Positions 33,201 through 40,797 of a DNA stretch of 64,000 nucleotides are shown here, in pieces (positions within the stretch are counted from its first letter, which is position 1; every line of letters begins with the position of its first letter). Source of the stretch: Chloroflexota bacterium (GTDB taxonomy: Bacteria; Chloroflexota; Dehalococcoidia; Lucifugimonadales; JACPQL01); assembly GCA_016190445.1 (NCBI GenBank), contig JACPQL010000005.1:1-64000 (forward strand), in the 5' to 3' direction. The position numbers were made by a program, and so were the translations under genes. Under the pieces are notes generated by a model that did not search any database, was not told the DNA's origin, and worked only from the letters and a program-made list of their open reading frames with translations.

Positions 33201-36200
33201 CTGGTGCCCAACTGCACGCCTGTCAGCCTGTTCACCACCGTCCACAGGCGGCTCCCCACCGTGCCCTCGGTATTGTCGCGCAGCCCCACGGTGAGCGGAC
33301 CCGGGCCGCCGTCGGCCACAGGCGTCACGTTGGCCGTCGTGGTGGTGGTGGGCTCAAAGGCCAGGCGCAGCGTGCGGATGAGGTTGAACTTGCTGATCGA
33401 GTAGCTCCCTGCCGGCCCAGTCACATCCAGAGCCACATCAAAGTCGCCGCCAGCGGCGACGGCGAAGATGGGGAATTCCTGAGTGCTGGTGGCCGTCACC
33501 TCGCCCGTCAGGGCGTTGATCACCCTCCACAGCCGTGCGGTCTCCGTTCCGCTCGTCCGGTCCCGTAGCCCGACGTCCAGCGGCCCTGGGCCGTCCGGCG
33601 CGGGCGTCACGTTGCCCGCGGTGGGCGTGGTGGCGTCGAAGCTAAGGAGCAAGGTCCGTATGAAGTTCGTCCTGGGCAACGAGAAAGTCCCCGCGGGCCC
33701 CGTCACCTGCAACGTCACGTTGAAGTCGCTGCCCACGGATATGAGGAAGCTGGGCGTGGAGATGGTGCTCCTCCCCACCTCCTGGCCCGTCAGCCTGTTC
33801 ACCACCCTCCACTCACGCGACGTCTCCGTGCCCGACGTCCGGTCCGCGAGCCCCACCGTAAGGGGCCCTGAGCCATCGGGCAGCGGCGCCACGTTGGCGG
33901 TGGTGGTAGTGGTAGCGTCAAAGGCCAGGGACAGCGTGCGGATGAAGTTATCCTTGGCCAGCGAGAAGGGGCCCGCGGGCCCCGTCACATCCAGGGTCAC
34001 GTTGAAATCGCTGCCATCACCGATGACGAAGCTGGGAGTGGAACTGGTGCTGGTGGCCGCCACCTGGCCGGTGAGCCTGTTGACTACCGTCCACAGCCGT
34101 GAACTCTCGGTGCCCACCGTCCTGTCCCTCAGCCCCACCGTCAGCGGGCCTGGGCCGCCGTCGGCCACAGGCGTCACGTTGCCCGTGGTGAGTGTGGTGG
34201 CATCGAAGGCCAGGAGCAGAGTCCGCACATAGTTGATGCGTGTGACCGTCTTGGTGCCGGCGTCGTTGGTCACCCTGAACTGGATGCTCACGTCTCCGCC
34301 GGCGCTGAAGTTGAACTGCCCAGACCGCTGGGTGCTAGTGGACACTCCCTCCCCGCCGTCCGGCTGTCCGTTCCCGTTCTGATCCAAGAAGAACACCCAG
34401 TCCCAGGCCCTCGGATTGTCCAGGGTAAGGTCCTCAAACTGGATGGTCAGCGGAGCGCGCCCCTGGCGCGGCGTGGCACTGAAGTCCACCTTGGTGATGC
34501 GGAGCCGCCCGTCAAAGACGCTCCTGGGGATGATGTCGCTCCCATCGGGATGGCGCATCACCAGTTGGGCGTCGTCAATGTCCAGAGCGGTCGCCGAGTC
34601 CTCCGCCCCGATGGCCTCAAGGACCAGTGAGGCCGCGCGAACGAGCCCCGTCAGCCCTCCCAGGTCGGCATCGGCCAGCAGCACCACACCCGGTGTGGAG
34701 GTGTCCGCCGTGTCCGGCATCCCAGCGACTCCCGGCTCCACGCGGAGGAGCCGCGCCACCGCGGGGTCATAGGTGATGCGCAAAGAATAGGACCCCAGGC
34801 CAGGGGCCAGCAGGTTGAGGAGCTCCACCGGCAAGGTGGTGATTGTGCCCTGGAAGACCACCGCCGTGCCAACTCGGGCGGTGGCCTGGAGCACCACCTC
34901 CACGGTTGCGGTGGCCGAGCGGGTCACGCCGGCGATGGTGGCCTGCGCCCGCACCACCCCCGCAAAGGTCCCCGGCGTGCTCCCTGCGGTGAACAGGCCC
35001 GTCGGACTTATGGAGCCCGCTGTCGCGTTCAGCACGCTCCAGGCGAAAGTGGCCGTTACCGGGTTCCCAAAGGCATCAAAGGAACTGGCCTGGAACTGTG
35101 CCGTGGTGTTGGTGGGCAGCACCACCGAGGTGGGCGTTATGGCCACCCTGTCCAGGGGACCGGGAAGGACGGTGACGCTGGCGGTGGCCGCCCGGGTGAT
35201 GCTCTCCGCCGTGCCCTGCACTCTTACCACGTCGGGATAGTTCCCGGCCCGCGTTCCAGCGGTGAACAGGCCCGTCTGGTTGATGGTGCCTGCCAACGGG
35301 TCCAGCACACTCCAGGCAAAGGTGGCCGCCCTAAGGTTGCCAAAGACGTCAAAGGCTTGCGCCTGGAACTGCACCGTCTGCTGGACAGCCACGCTGGTTG
35401 ACGTGGGGCTTATGGTGACGCGGTCCAGGGGCCCGGGCGTAACCGTCACGCTCGCATTCGCCGCCCGGGTGATGGCGCCGGAGGTCGCCTGCACCCGCAC
35501 CACATTGGCAAAGGTCCCGGCCCGCGTCCCAGCCGTGAACAGTCCCGCCTGGGTTATGGTGCCCACAGTCGCGTCCAGCACGCTCCAGGCAAAGGTGTCA
35601 CCCGTCCGGGAGTTCCCAAAGGCGTCAAAGAAGCCGACCTCGAACTGCGCTGTCCCCTGCACCGGCACGGTCGCCGCCGCGGGGGTTACCGCAACGCGAT
35701 CCAGCGGCCCGGGCGTGACCGTCACGCTGGCATTCGCCGTCTTGGTGATGCCACCGGCGGTGGCCTGTACCCTCACCACGTTGGGGAAGGCGCTGGCCTT
35801 GGTCCCAGCCGTGAAGAGGCCACTCTGATTGATTGTGCCCGCCAGCGCGTCCAGCACGCTCCAGGCAAAGGTGGCCGTCCTAAGGTTGCCAAAGACGTCA
35901 AAGGCTTGCGCCTGGAACTGGGCCGTCTGCTGGACAGCCACGCTGGTTGACGTGGGGCTTATGGCGACATGGTCCAGCGGCCCGGGCGTCACCGTCACGT
36001 TGGCGTTCGCCGTCCTGGTGGTGCCATCAACCGCGGTGGCCTGTACCCTCACCACGTTGGGGAAGGCGCTGGCCTTGGTCCCAGCGGTGAAGAGGCCACT
36101 CTGATTGATTGTGCCCGCCAATGCGTCCAGCACGCTCCAGGCAAAGGTGTCGCCCGTGCGAGGGTTCCCCAGAGCATCGAAGGAGGTGGCCTGGAACTGG

Positions 36201-37693
36201 ACCGTCTGCTGGACGGGTACGCTGGGCGATGTGGGGGTTATGCTGACGCGGTCCAGGGGGCCCGGTGTGACCGTCACACTGGCCGTCGCCGTCCGGGTGA
36301 TGGCTCCGGAGGTCGCCTGCACGCGGACCACGCCCGCAAAGGTCCCCGGCGTGCTCCCTGCAGTGAACAGGCCCGCCTGGTTTATGGAGCCCGCCGTCGG
36401 ATTCAGCACGCTCCAGGTGAAGGTGTCGCCCGTGCGGGGGTTGCCCTGGGCGTCAAAGGATGTGGCCTGGAACTGGACCGCCTGCTGGACCGCAATGGTG
36501 GCAGCCGAGGGGCTGATGGTGACGTGGTCCAGGGGGCCCGTCTCGATCACTCGAGGGGTACGCTGGACCTGCCAGCTTGCGCAGCCATTTGTGGTGCGCA
36601 GGATGCCAGCACGCGCCGTCACCAGCCACCCGGTGGATGGGTCCACAAGATGGATACCGGTGGGCTGCCTTCCATCCAGGCCCAGGGAGAGAGCCGCCCA
36701 CAACGCACCACCATCGCCGGTGCGCAGCGCCTTGTCCACGACCTCGGCGACACAACCGACGGAAGCGTCGGCGAAGGAGACCGAGACCAGGTCCGAGGCG
36801 ACCCCGCTGCTCTGCGCAACCCAGGTGGCGCCCCCGTTGCTCGTGCGCAGAATGACCCCACCCGCACCCACCGCCCAGCCATCGGAGGCGTTGGCAAAGT
36901 CCACCGACGCCAGGTTCGCCGCCGTCCCGCTGCTCTGCGCAACCCAGGTAGCGCCCCCATTGCTCGTGCGCAAGATGGCCCCGCCGGCACCCACCACCCA
37001 GCCATCGGAGGCGTCCGCAAAGTCCACCGACGCCAGGTTCGCCACCGTCCCACTGCTCTGCGCAACCCAGGTGACGCCCCCGTTGCTCGTGCGCAGGATG
37101 GCCCCGCCGGCACCCACCACCCAGCCGTCCGAGGCGTTGGCAAAGTGCACCGATGCCAGGTTCGCCGCCGTCCCACTGCTCTGCGCAACCCAGGTGACGC
37201 CCCCGTTGCTCGTGTGCAGGATGGCCCCACCGGCACCCACAGCCCAACCATCGGAGGGGCTGGCAAAGTGTACCGACGTCAGGTTCGCTGTGACCCCTGG
37301 CACCTCAGTCCACGTGACCCCGCCGTCGCTGGTGCGCAGGATGACAGCATTGCCCACCGACCAGCCGACCGAGGGATCAACAAAGTGGACCGAGGCCAGA
37401 CCTCCCACCTGGATGGCAGCAGCGGGCGCTGGAGAAACGGTAGCGACCATCTGGCCTGAGAGTATGCCGACCGGGCCAGTGGACTCGCCCGCAGGCGCCT
37501 GGCCAAGAGCGGTAAGCGGAAAAGCACCCTGGGAGGAACTTTCTAGAAAATGGTGCGCTCCGGTGCCAGGACCGGGGGCACCTACAGCTTCCGTGCCTTC
37601 ACTGGCAACCGACAGGGCAACGAGGAAAACCGTGGCCAAAAAGCCAAAGGCTGCAGTGAACAGCCAACCTCTTAGCCCAGTCTCACGGTGCAA
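30278..37693 (-). CDS. 2471-residue YCF48/Ig/cohesin-like/PKD surface protein
   Basis: The best start is TTG at 37693, preceded by GGAGAAG at suitable spacing and leading directly into a signal peptide (GWLFTAAFGFLATVFLVALSV). Domains in order are seven YCF48-type blades of 41 aa (about 95-385; ASDGWVVGAGGAILRTSNGG), and six bacterial Ig-like domains of about 92 aa (about 390-930; FDxFGNxRTGDTFAWSVLD). A cohesin-like domain (about 935-1070; YSLRITYDPAVARLL) follows, then about 15 PKD-type domains to the C-terminus. No anchor is seen. Cohesin-like folds usually bind dockerins, but no dockerin is visible in the window. Internal repeats are nearly identical in DNA (listed separately), which suggests recent expansion. 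Probably a secreted adhesin or structural protein. Confidence 0.87.
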   Translation of the reverse strand: MHRETGLRGWLFTAAFGFLATVFLVALSVASEGTEAVGAPGPGTGAHHFLESSSQGAFPLTALGQAPAGESTGPVGILSGQMVATVSPAPAAAIQVGGLASVHFVDPSVGWSVGNAVILRTSDGGVTWTEVPGVTANLTSVHFASPSDGWAVGAGGAILHTSNGGVTWVAQSSGTAANLASVHFANASDGWVVGAGGAILRTSNGGVTWVAQSSGTVANLASVDFADASDGWVVGAGGAILRTSNGGATWVAQSSGTAANLASVDFANASDGWAVGAGGVILRTSNGGATWVAQSSGVASDLVSVSFADASVGCVAEVVDKALRTGDGGALWAALSLGLDGRQPTGIHLVDPSTGWLVTARAGILRTTNGCASWQVQRTPRVIETGPLDHVTISPSAATIAVQQAVQFQATSFDAQGNPRTGDTFTWSVLNPTAGSINQAGLFTAGSTPGTFAGVVRVQATSGAITRTATASVTVTPGPLDRVSITPTSPSVPVQQTVQFQATSFDALGNPRTGDTFAWSVLDALAGTINQSGLFTAGTKASAFPNVVRVQATAVDGTTRTANANVTVTPGPLDHVAISPTSTSVAVQQTAQFQAQAFDVFGNLRTATFAWSVLDALAGTINQSGLFTAGTKASAFPNVVRVQATAGGITKTANASVTVTPGPLDRVAVTPAAATVPVQGTAQFEVGFFDAFGNSRTGDTFAWSVLDATVGTITQAGLFTAGTRAGTFANVVRVQATSGAITRAANASVTVTPGPLDRVTISPTSTSVAVQQTVQFQAQAFDVFGNLRAATFAWSVLDPLAGTINQTGLFTAGTRAGNYPDVVRVQGTAESITRAATASVTVLPGPLDRVAITPTSVVLPTNTTAQFQASSFDAFGNPVTATFAWSVLNATAGSISPTGLFTAGSTPGTFAGVVRAQATIAGVTRSATATVEVVLQATARVGTAVVFQGTITTLPVELLNLLAPGLGSYSLRITYDPAVARLLRVEPGVAGMPDTADTSTPGVVLLADADLGGLTGLVRAASLVLEAIGAEDSATALDIDDAQLVMRHPDGSDIIPRSVFDGRLRITKVDFSATPRQGRAPLTIQFEDLTLDNPRAWDWVFFLDQNGNGQPDGGEGVSTSTQRSGQFNFSAGGDVSIQFRVTNDAGTKTVTRINYVRTLLLAFDATTLTTGNVTPVADGGPGPLTVGLRDRTVGTESSRLWTVVNRLTGQVAATSTSSTPSFVIGDGSDFNVTLDVTGPAGPFSLAKDNFIRTLSLAFDATTTTTANVAPLPDGSGPLTVGLADRTSGTETSREWRVVNRLTGQEVGRSTISTPSFLISVGSDFNVTLQVTGPAGTFSLPRTNFIRTLLLSFDATTPTAGNVTPAPDGPGPLDVGLRDRTSGTETARLWRVINALTGEVTATSTQEFPIFAVAAGGDFDVALDVTGPAGSYSISKFNLIRTLRLAFEPTTTTTANVTPVADGGPGPLTVGLRDNTEGTVGSRLWTVVNRLTGVQLGTSTTSTPSFLISVGSDFNVTLRVTGPAGTFSLPRADYIRTLSLLFEATSPTTGNVTPAPDGPGPLSVGLRDRTSGTVALRRWTSPGAATVTSTEATSSLVFPNGGDFAVTLQVTGPAGTYELPKPNFVRTIKAAFHTQPDPAVGTITAQTTTFTVLFFSDAGGTIASYSWDFDRNTSTAPVFDASGPNPSNGYTAGGTYNVTMRVTGAAGIAELTKPGVVTVNQAPIADFTNDPATPANGPAPVRLVDLSMGSPTSWLWTVTGSAAQTSTLQNPTFVFNEGGDFTVRLEVSNAFGSDSVEREAYVRVIRALFTANGTTTPFTIGQGQQVNFSSAPSQGTVTGWAWDFNGDGAFDSTAANPSFTYAIAGVFSVRLRVTGPAGSHPLTLSNLVTVEARPVADFDTVGARTGNVTPTSLGGPGPLTVAFQDRSTGSPTRWLWTVPGSVEQNSTLQNPTFTFNQGNDFDVTLRVFRTVAGRELASDPLTRSAYVRTISVDFDVAPTSTAIGPGQTSTPPVNFTDRSSGTVDQWSWRVRNEAGAVVYESTEQDPSHRFRAGGTYSVRLEVAGPGGSAALERAGAIFVGAAPQARFAVAPGYSRRGVAPHAVQFDDRSLNDPTQWEWDFGDGAAFSPDEDPAHTYVEGGAFDVTLTSTNAFGSDSITRQGFIHVVNAVLAVSGTIPSVTPEGGVWRIQPNYQVAFDASGSQGANLRYQWSFECTDPTTATCHFRVVGSNLNATPTYTYRALGTFYAAVKVSGTGGTETATTTMQVIQPPTARFTVDPTGGDAPEDEVELEDTSLGHPTSWLWEVFRDSNDNGALDEPGDEVLSLPGLDTEEPPEFVLERGGNYHVRLTVSNADGSDTKTQANAIKLVRAHFVATQVEAPGRSVDTRDVPPRQRGQLAISRGQTVNFQSSDIAQTASTIRRYYWDVNGDGKTDARTVDTSFRYNSAGTFWVTLTVEALDGSTSQVQIGVVVS
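34890..36540 (-). repeat. Six tandem Ig-domain DNA repeats of about 276 bp
   Basis: Ig-like domain units inside the 2471-aa gene repeat about every 276 bp. Blocks near 35286 and 35838 are almost the same over about 150 bp, including an identical segment encoding the FDVFGNLR region. This supports recent internal duplication or gene conversion. Confidence 0.7.
36817..37308 (-). repeat. Tandem 123-bp YCF48-blade DNA repeats
   Basis: Four near-identical 123-bp (41-codon) units begin at 36817, 36940, 37063 and 37186, with more diverged units on both sides. They encode the propeller blades of the 2471-aa protein. Confidence 0.85.
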
Positions 37694-38096
37694 GTCACAC
37701 TTCTCCGGGACAGACCCTTGACGTGTGCCGGCCCCCTAGCATCCTGCTGCCCTTCTACCCTCCCCCTCTCCCCATCTATCTACAGACCCTGGAAACTGGG
37801 TCCCTCAGCGGTGGCCACCCCCTATGAGGCGGAACAAGCTGGCAAGAATGCCGCCCCCACCGCTCAGACCTGCATATGTCTCTATCGGTAACGCCAGCCC
37901 GCTGGCACCGTCACAAGCCCCACCAGCAGCCGTCCCAGCCGGGAACCTGGTCGTTATTAGAGCGGGACGCCGTAAGTTACCAGTACGGGCACACCACCAA
38001 CTCCACACCAGCCCCCAGAGCCGCGATCCTTCTTGCCTTGCACCGGAAACGGCGCGTCCGGCGCCCCTCGGCTAGCCGTTTCCCCCTTTCCAGCGG
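37694..38096 (-). promoter_or_regulatory. Long structured leader of the 2471-aa gene
   Basis: Between the promoter at 38103-38131 and the TTG start at 37693 lie about 400 nt with no supported gene. On the minus strand this leader can form an 8-bp ggaaacgg/ccgtttcc stem enclosing a GC-rich hairpin (about 38045-38083). It also contains a nested hairpin at 37885-37910 (CGGU/ACCG outside, GCCAG/CUGGC inside) ending GUUACCGAU. The length and folding suggest cis-regulation, but no known riboswitch class fits. Confidence 0.35.
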
Positions 38097-38102
38097 TGCG
38101 GG

Positions 38103-38131
38103 AGTATAGCATGGGGTATACCTAGCGTCAA
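38103..38131 (-). promoter_or_regulatory. Sigma70-type promoter of the 2471-aa gene
   Basis: TTGACG (38126-38131), a 17-bp spacer and TATACT (38103-38108) on the minus strand. The spacer (ctaggtataccccatgc) closely resembles that of the promoter at 60864-60892. Confidence 0.7.
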
Positions 38132-38246
38132 CCCTGAAGGCGACACACGCCAGAATGCGATGCACTTGGCGCAGGCCTTTGGGGACAATCCGGCCACGCT
38201 GCCCCGCCCGACTCTTGGCAAGCGCCTTCCACCATTACAAAAGGGA

Positions 38247-38273
38247 CGCGGCGGCCAACCCGTGGCCGCCGCG
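38247..38273 (-). terminator. Intrinsic terminator of the acyl-CoA dehydrogenase operon
   Basis: A perfect 11-bp GC stem (38247-38257 with 38263-38273) with a 5-nt loop lies 27 bp after the stop at 38300. On the minus strand it is followed by TCCCTTTTGTAAT. Confidence 0.75.
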
Positions 38274-38299
38274 CAGAGGTCGCAAGTCCAGCCTTGGTA

Positions 38300-39433
38300 C
38301 TAGCGAAGAGCCAACTCCGCAACCTTCTCGGCACAGTAGTCCACGTCACCAAATGTGACCTCGTAAGCTTTGTTGCGCCGGGTGTAGAGCTGAAGGTCGT
38401 ACTCGGTAGTGAAGCCAATAGCACCGTGGCTCTGGTGCGACAGCACTGTGATACGCTGGGAGGCCGCACTCACAAACGCCTTGGCCAGGACCACCTCCCG
38501 CTCTGCCGTTAGCCCCTCAGCTATCCGCCAGGCAGCCGAGTAGGTGATGTGACGGGCACCCTCCACGTCCCTGGCCATGTTGGCGCAGTGGTGCTGGAGG
38601 GCCTGGAAGGAGCCTATGGGGCGCCCGAAGGCGATACGGTTCTTCAGGTACTCCACGGTTATGTCCAGGGCCGCCTGGATGCCGCCCAGGATCAGGGCGG
38701 AGGAGGCCGTCGCACCCAGGAGCAGCACCCGGTCCACTATCTTGCCCCCCTGGCCCACACCACCCAGAAGCCCCTCAGGACCCACGTAGACGTTCTTGAA
38801 GACCACCTCGTACTGGCGGTCCCACGCTATGGAGCGCAGCGGAGTCATGGTGATGCCCCGTGCCTTGGCAGGTACCACTAACCAGGTGACCCCCACGCCC
38901 GGGTCTCTCCCTGCCCCAGTGCGCGCCGCCACAACGAAGTAGTCCGCCGAGTTGGCGTAGGGCACCAGAATCTTGGTCCCGTTCAGGTCGAAGCCGGCAC
39001 CAGCCTGGGTGGCCCGCATCTCGACGCCGGCTGCATCGTACCTGCCGTTGGGCTCGGTAAGCGCCAGCGACATAATGCGCTGCCCGCTGGCGATCTTGGG
39101 CAGGTGCTCCTGCTTCAGCCCCTCCGAACCGAACTCCAGGATAGGTATGCCACACAGCCCCACCGTGCTCAGGTAGGGACCGGGCAAACACGCCTTCGCC
39201 ACCTCCTCCAGGAGCGCACAAAGCGTCACGAAGTCCTGGCCGTCGCCGCCGTACTTCTCGGGGAAGGGGAGCCGCAGCCAACCCACATCAGCAATCTTCT
39301 GCCAGAGCTCGGTAGTGAAGCCCTTCTCGTCCTTCTCCATGGCCCGGACATAACTCTTGGGGCACTCCCGCGCCAGGAATTCCTTGGCGCTGCTCTGGAC
39401 CATCTTTTGCACTTCATTCAGGCCGAAGTCCAT
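38300..39433 (-). CDS. Acyl-CoA dehydrogenase (FadE28-like subunit)
   Basis: 377 aa, normal length for the family. It contains the N-terminal helical domain, the central beta-domain with SLALTEPNGRYD, and the C-terminal helical domain. The late motif HQSHGAIGFTTEYDLQLY replaces the usual C-terminal GTSEVQ segment, as in the FadE28-like partners of heterotetrameric acyl-CoA dehydrogenases that act on steroid or branched side-chain CoA esters. ATG at 39433 has GGAGG upstream. It follows the 39468 gene by 34 bp, so the two are co-transcribed and may form an alpha2beta2 enzyme, with FAD-dependent alpha,beta-oxidation of an acyl-CoA. The substrate is not deducible. Confidence 0.85.
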   Translation of the reverse strand: MDFGLNEVQKMVQSSAKEFLARECPKSYVRAMEKDEKGFTTELWQKIADVGWLRLPFPEKYGGDGQDFVTLCALLEEVAKACLPGPYLSTVGLCGIPILEFGSEGLKQEHLPKIASGQRIMSLALTEPNGRYDAAGVEMRATQAGAGFDLNGTKILVPYANSADYFVVAARTGAGRDPGVGVTWLVVPAKARGITMTPLRSIAWDRQYEVVFKNVYVGPEGLLGGVGQGGKIVDRVLLLGATASSALILGGIQAALDITVEYLKNRIAFGRPIGSFQALQHHCANMARDVEGARHITYSAAWRIAEGLTAEREVVLAKAFVSAASQRITVLSHQSHGAIGFTTEYDLQLYTRRNKAYEVTFGDVDYCAEKVAELALR

Positions 39434-39467
39434 CTTAGCCTCCCGTTAGAGAGATGGTGTGGCTGAC

Positions 39468-40646
39468 CTAGCCCCTGGGCAGCCCAAGACCCCTCATGGC
39501 GATGACGTTCCGGTTGACCTCAGAGGTGCCGCCCCCCACGGTGCGGCCAAAGTTGTCCAGATAGCCGTTCTCTATCCTTCCCCGCAGGGGCGCCCACTTG
39601 GACCCAGGCTCAAGCTGCGCCAGCGGCCCCAGCATCCTCAGGCCCAGCCGGTACGTCCGCTGAAGTAGCTCGGGCCCGAAGATCTTACAGATGGAGGCCT
39701 CCTTGTTCGGGACCTGCCCCTGGCTCTGAAGCGAGGCGATGTTGTAGCAGACCCAGCGCAGCGCCTCCGTCTCAATGTAGCAGTCCACCAGCTCCCGCTT
39801 TATGCCTGGCCGGTCCAGCACCGTCCCGCCATCGTACCGAGTCTCCCTACCGTACTTCACCAGCATGTCTACGAGACGCTTCTGTCTCCCGTAGCGCTCC
39901 ACCCCGGAGCGCTCGAAGTCCAGGAGGGCAGCCCCCACGTACCAGCCCATGTCCTTCTCGCCCACGATGTTGGCCTTGGGCAATCGCACGTCGTCAAAGG
40001 TTACCAGGGCGCGGGACTTGCCCCACATCATGGGGACCTTGGTGACCGTGATCCCCTGCGTCTTCATGTCCAGCAGGAAGAAGGAGATGCCCCGGTGCTT
40101 GCGCACCTCCGTGTTGGTGCGGGCCAGAAGGAACATCATGTCGGCGTTCCCGTGGGCCCCGTTCCAAATCTTAGAGCCGTTGATCACGAAGTCGTCGCCG
40201 TCCTCCACCGCCCTCGTCTCCAGGCTGGCCAGGTCCGAGCCGTGCCCAGGCTCCGAGTACCCCTGCGCCCACACCCAGCGCGCCTCTGAGATGCCGGTGA
40301 GCCAGTGCTTCTTCTGCTCCTCCGTGCCGTGCATTATGATGATGGGGCCCACCTGGTTGACGGAGTTGTCCGCCCCGGGTGCACCCCAATAAGAGCCGAC
40401 CTCCCTGAAGACCAGTTGCCTCATGGGGGAAGCAGCCTGCCCGCCGTACTCCTTGGGCCAGGCCATGGTCAACCAACCCTGGCGGGCCAGCCTCCTACGG
40501 AAGTCCCGTGCGAAGGCCGCCCCCTCGGGCTCCTCGAAGTCAACCAACCCCTCCCTCTCCTCCCAGTCCGAGGGAAGCTCCTTGCGCAGAAACCCCTCCA
40601 CCTCTTTGCGAAACGCCTCCTCTTCTGGCGCGAAGCGAAAGTCCAT
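39468..40646 (-). CDS. Acyl-CoA dehydrogenase (FadE29-like)
   Basis: 392 aa and full length. Motifs include GYSEPGHGSDLASLETRA in the FAD/substrate beta-domain, the NGSKIWNGAHGNADMMF segment, and C-terminal GGGTSEVNRNVIAMRGLGL. ATG at 40646 follows AAGGAGG. It heads a two-gene transcript with the FadE28-like gene and has its own promoter at 40703-40731. It is closely related to the 42020 gene (same GTSEV.RN.IAMRGLGLPRG ending). It probably oxidises an acyl-CoA; pairing with its neighbour as a heterotetramer is inferred from adjacency and family precedent. Confidence 0.87.
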   Translation of the reverse strand: MDFRFAPEEEAFRKEVEGFLRKELPSDWEEREGLVDFEEPEGAAFARDFRRRLARQGWLTMAWPKEYGGQAASPMRQLVFREVGSYWGAPGADNSVNQVGPIIIMHGTEEQKKHWLTGISEARWVWAQGYSEPGHGSDLASLETRAVEDGDDFVINGSKIWNGAHGNADMMFLLARTNTEVRKHRGISFFLLDMKTQGITVTKVPMMWGKSRALVTFDDVRLPKANIVGEKDMGWYVGAALLDFERSGVERYGRQKRLVDMLVKYGRETRYDGGTVLDRPGIKRELVDCYIETEALRWVCYNIASLQSQGQVPNKEASICKIFGPELLQRTYRLGLRMLGPLAQLEPGSKWAPLRGRIENGYLDNFGRTVGGGTSEVNRNVIAMRGLGLPRG

Positions 40647-40702
40647 CTGGCTCCCTCCTTACTACTTCCCTCTTGTACCCGTGCCCATCCTGGGCGGATG
40701 GT

Positions 40703-40731
40703 ACTATACGCGGGGCCCACGGTGGCGTCAA
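40703..40731 (-). promoter_or_regulatory. Sigma70-type promoter of the two-gene ACAD operon
   Basis: TTGACG (40726-40731), 17 bp, TATAGT (40703-40708) on the minus strand, about 57 bp before the ATG at 40646. Confidence 0.7.
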
Positions 40732-40767
40732 GGCAACTCCACCGCCTCTGGGGATGCATCCTACAGG

Positions 40768-40794
40768 CCGTTGCAAAACGGGGTTTTGCAACGG
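40768..40794 (-). terminator. Hairpin after the CoA-transferase gene
   Basis: A perfect 12-bp stem (40768-40779 with 40783-40794) with a GGG loop starts 4 bp beyond the stop at 40798 and lies just upstream of the next promoter. The arms contain A/T runs (caaaac/gttttg) but no U-tail follows. Confidence 0.5.
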
Positions 40795-40797
40795 TTT

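Noticed and set aside
34480..34890. Cellulosome-type cohesin/dockerin system
   Set aside because: One cohesin-like domain is present, but no dockerin repeats or glycoside hydrolase domains are visible in the window.
36817..37308. CRISPR-like array of regular repeats
   Set aside because: The units are 123 bp with no unique spacers and encode in-frame propeller blades.
37885..38096. c-di-GMP-I (GEMM) riboswitch in the long leader
   Set aside because: Only the last hairpin (GUUACCGAU) looks similar; the conserved GGGCAAACC, GAAA tetraloop and ACGCAAAGCC segments are absent.
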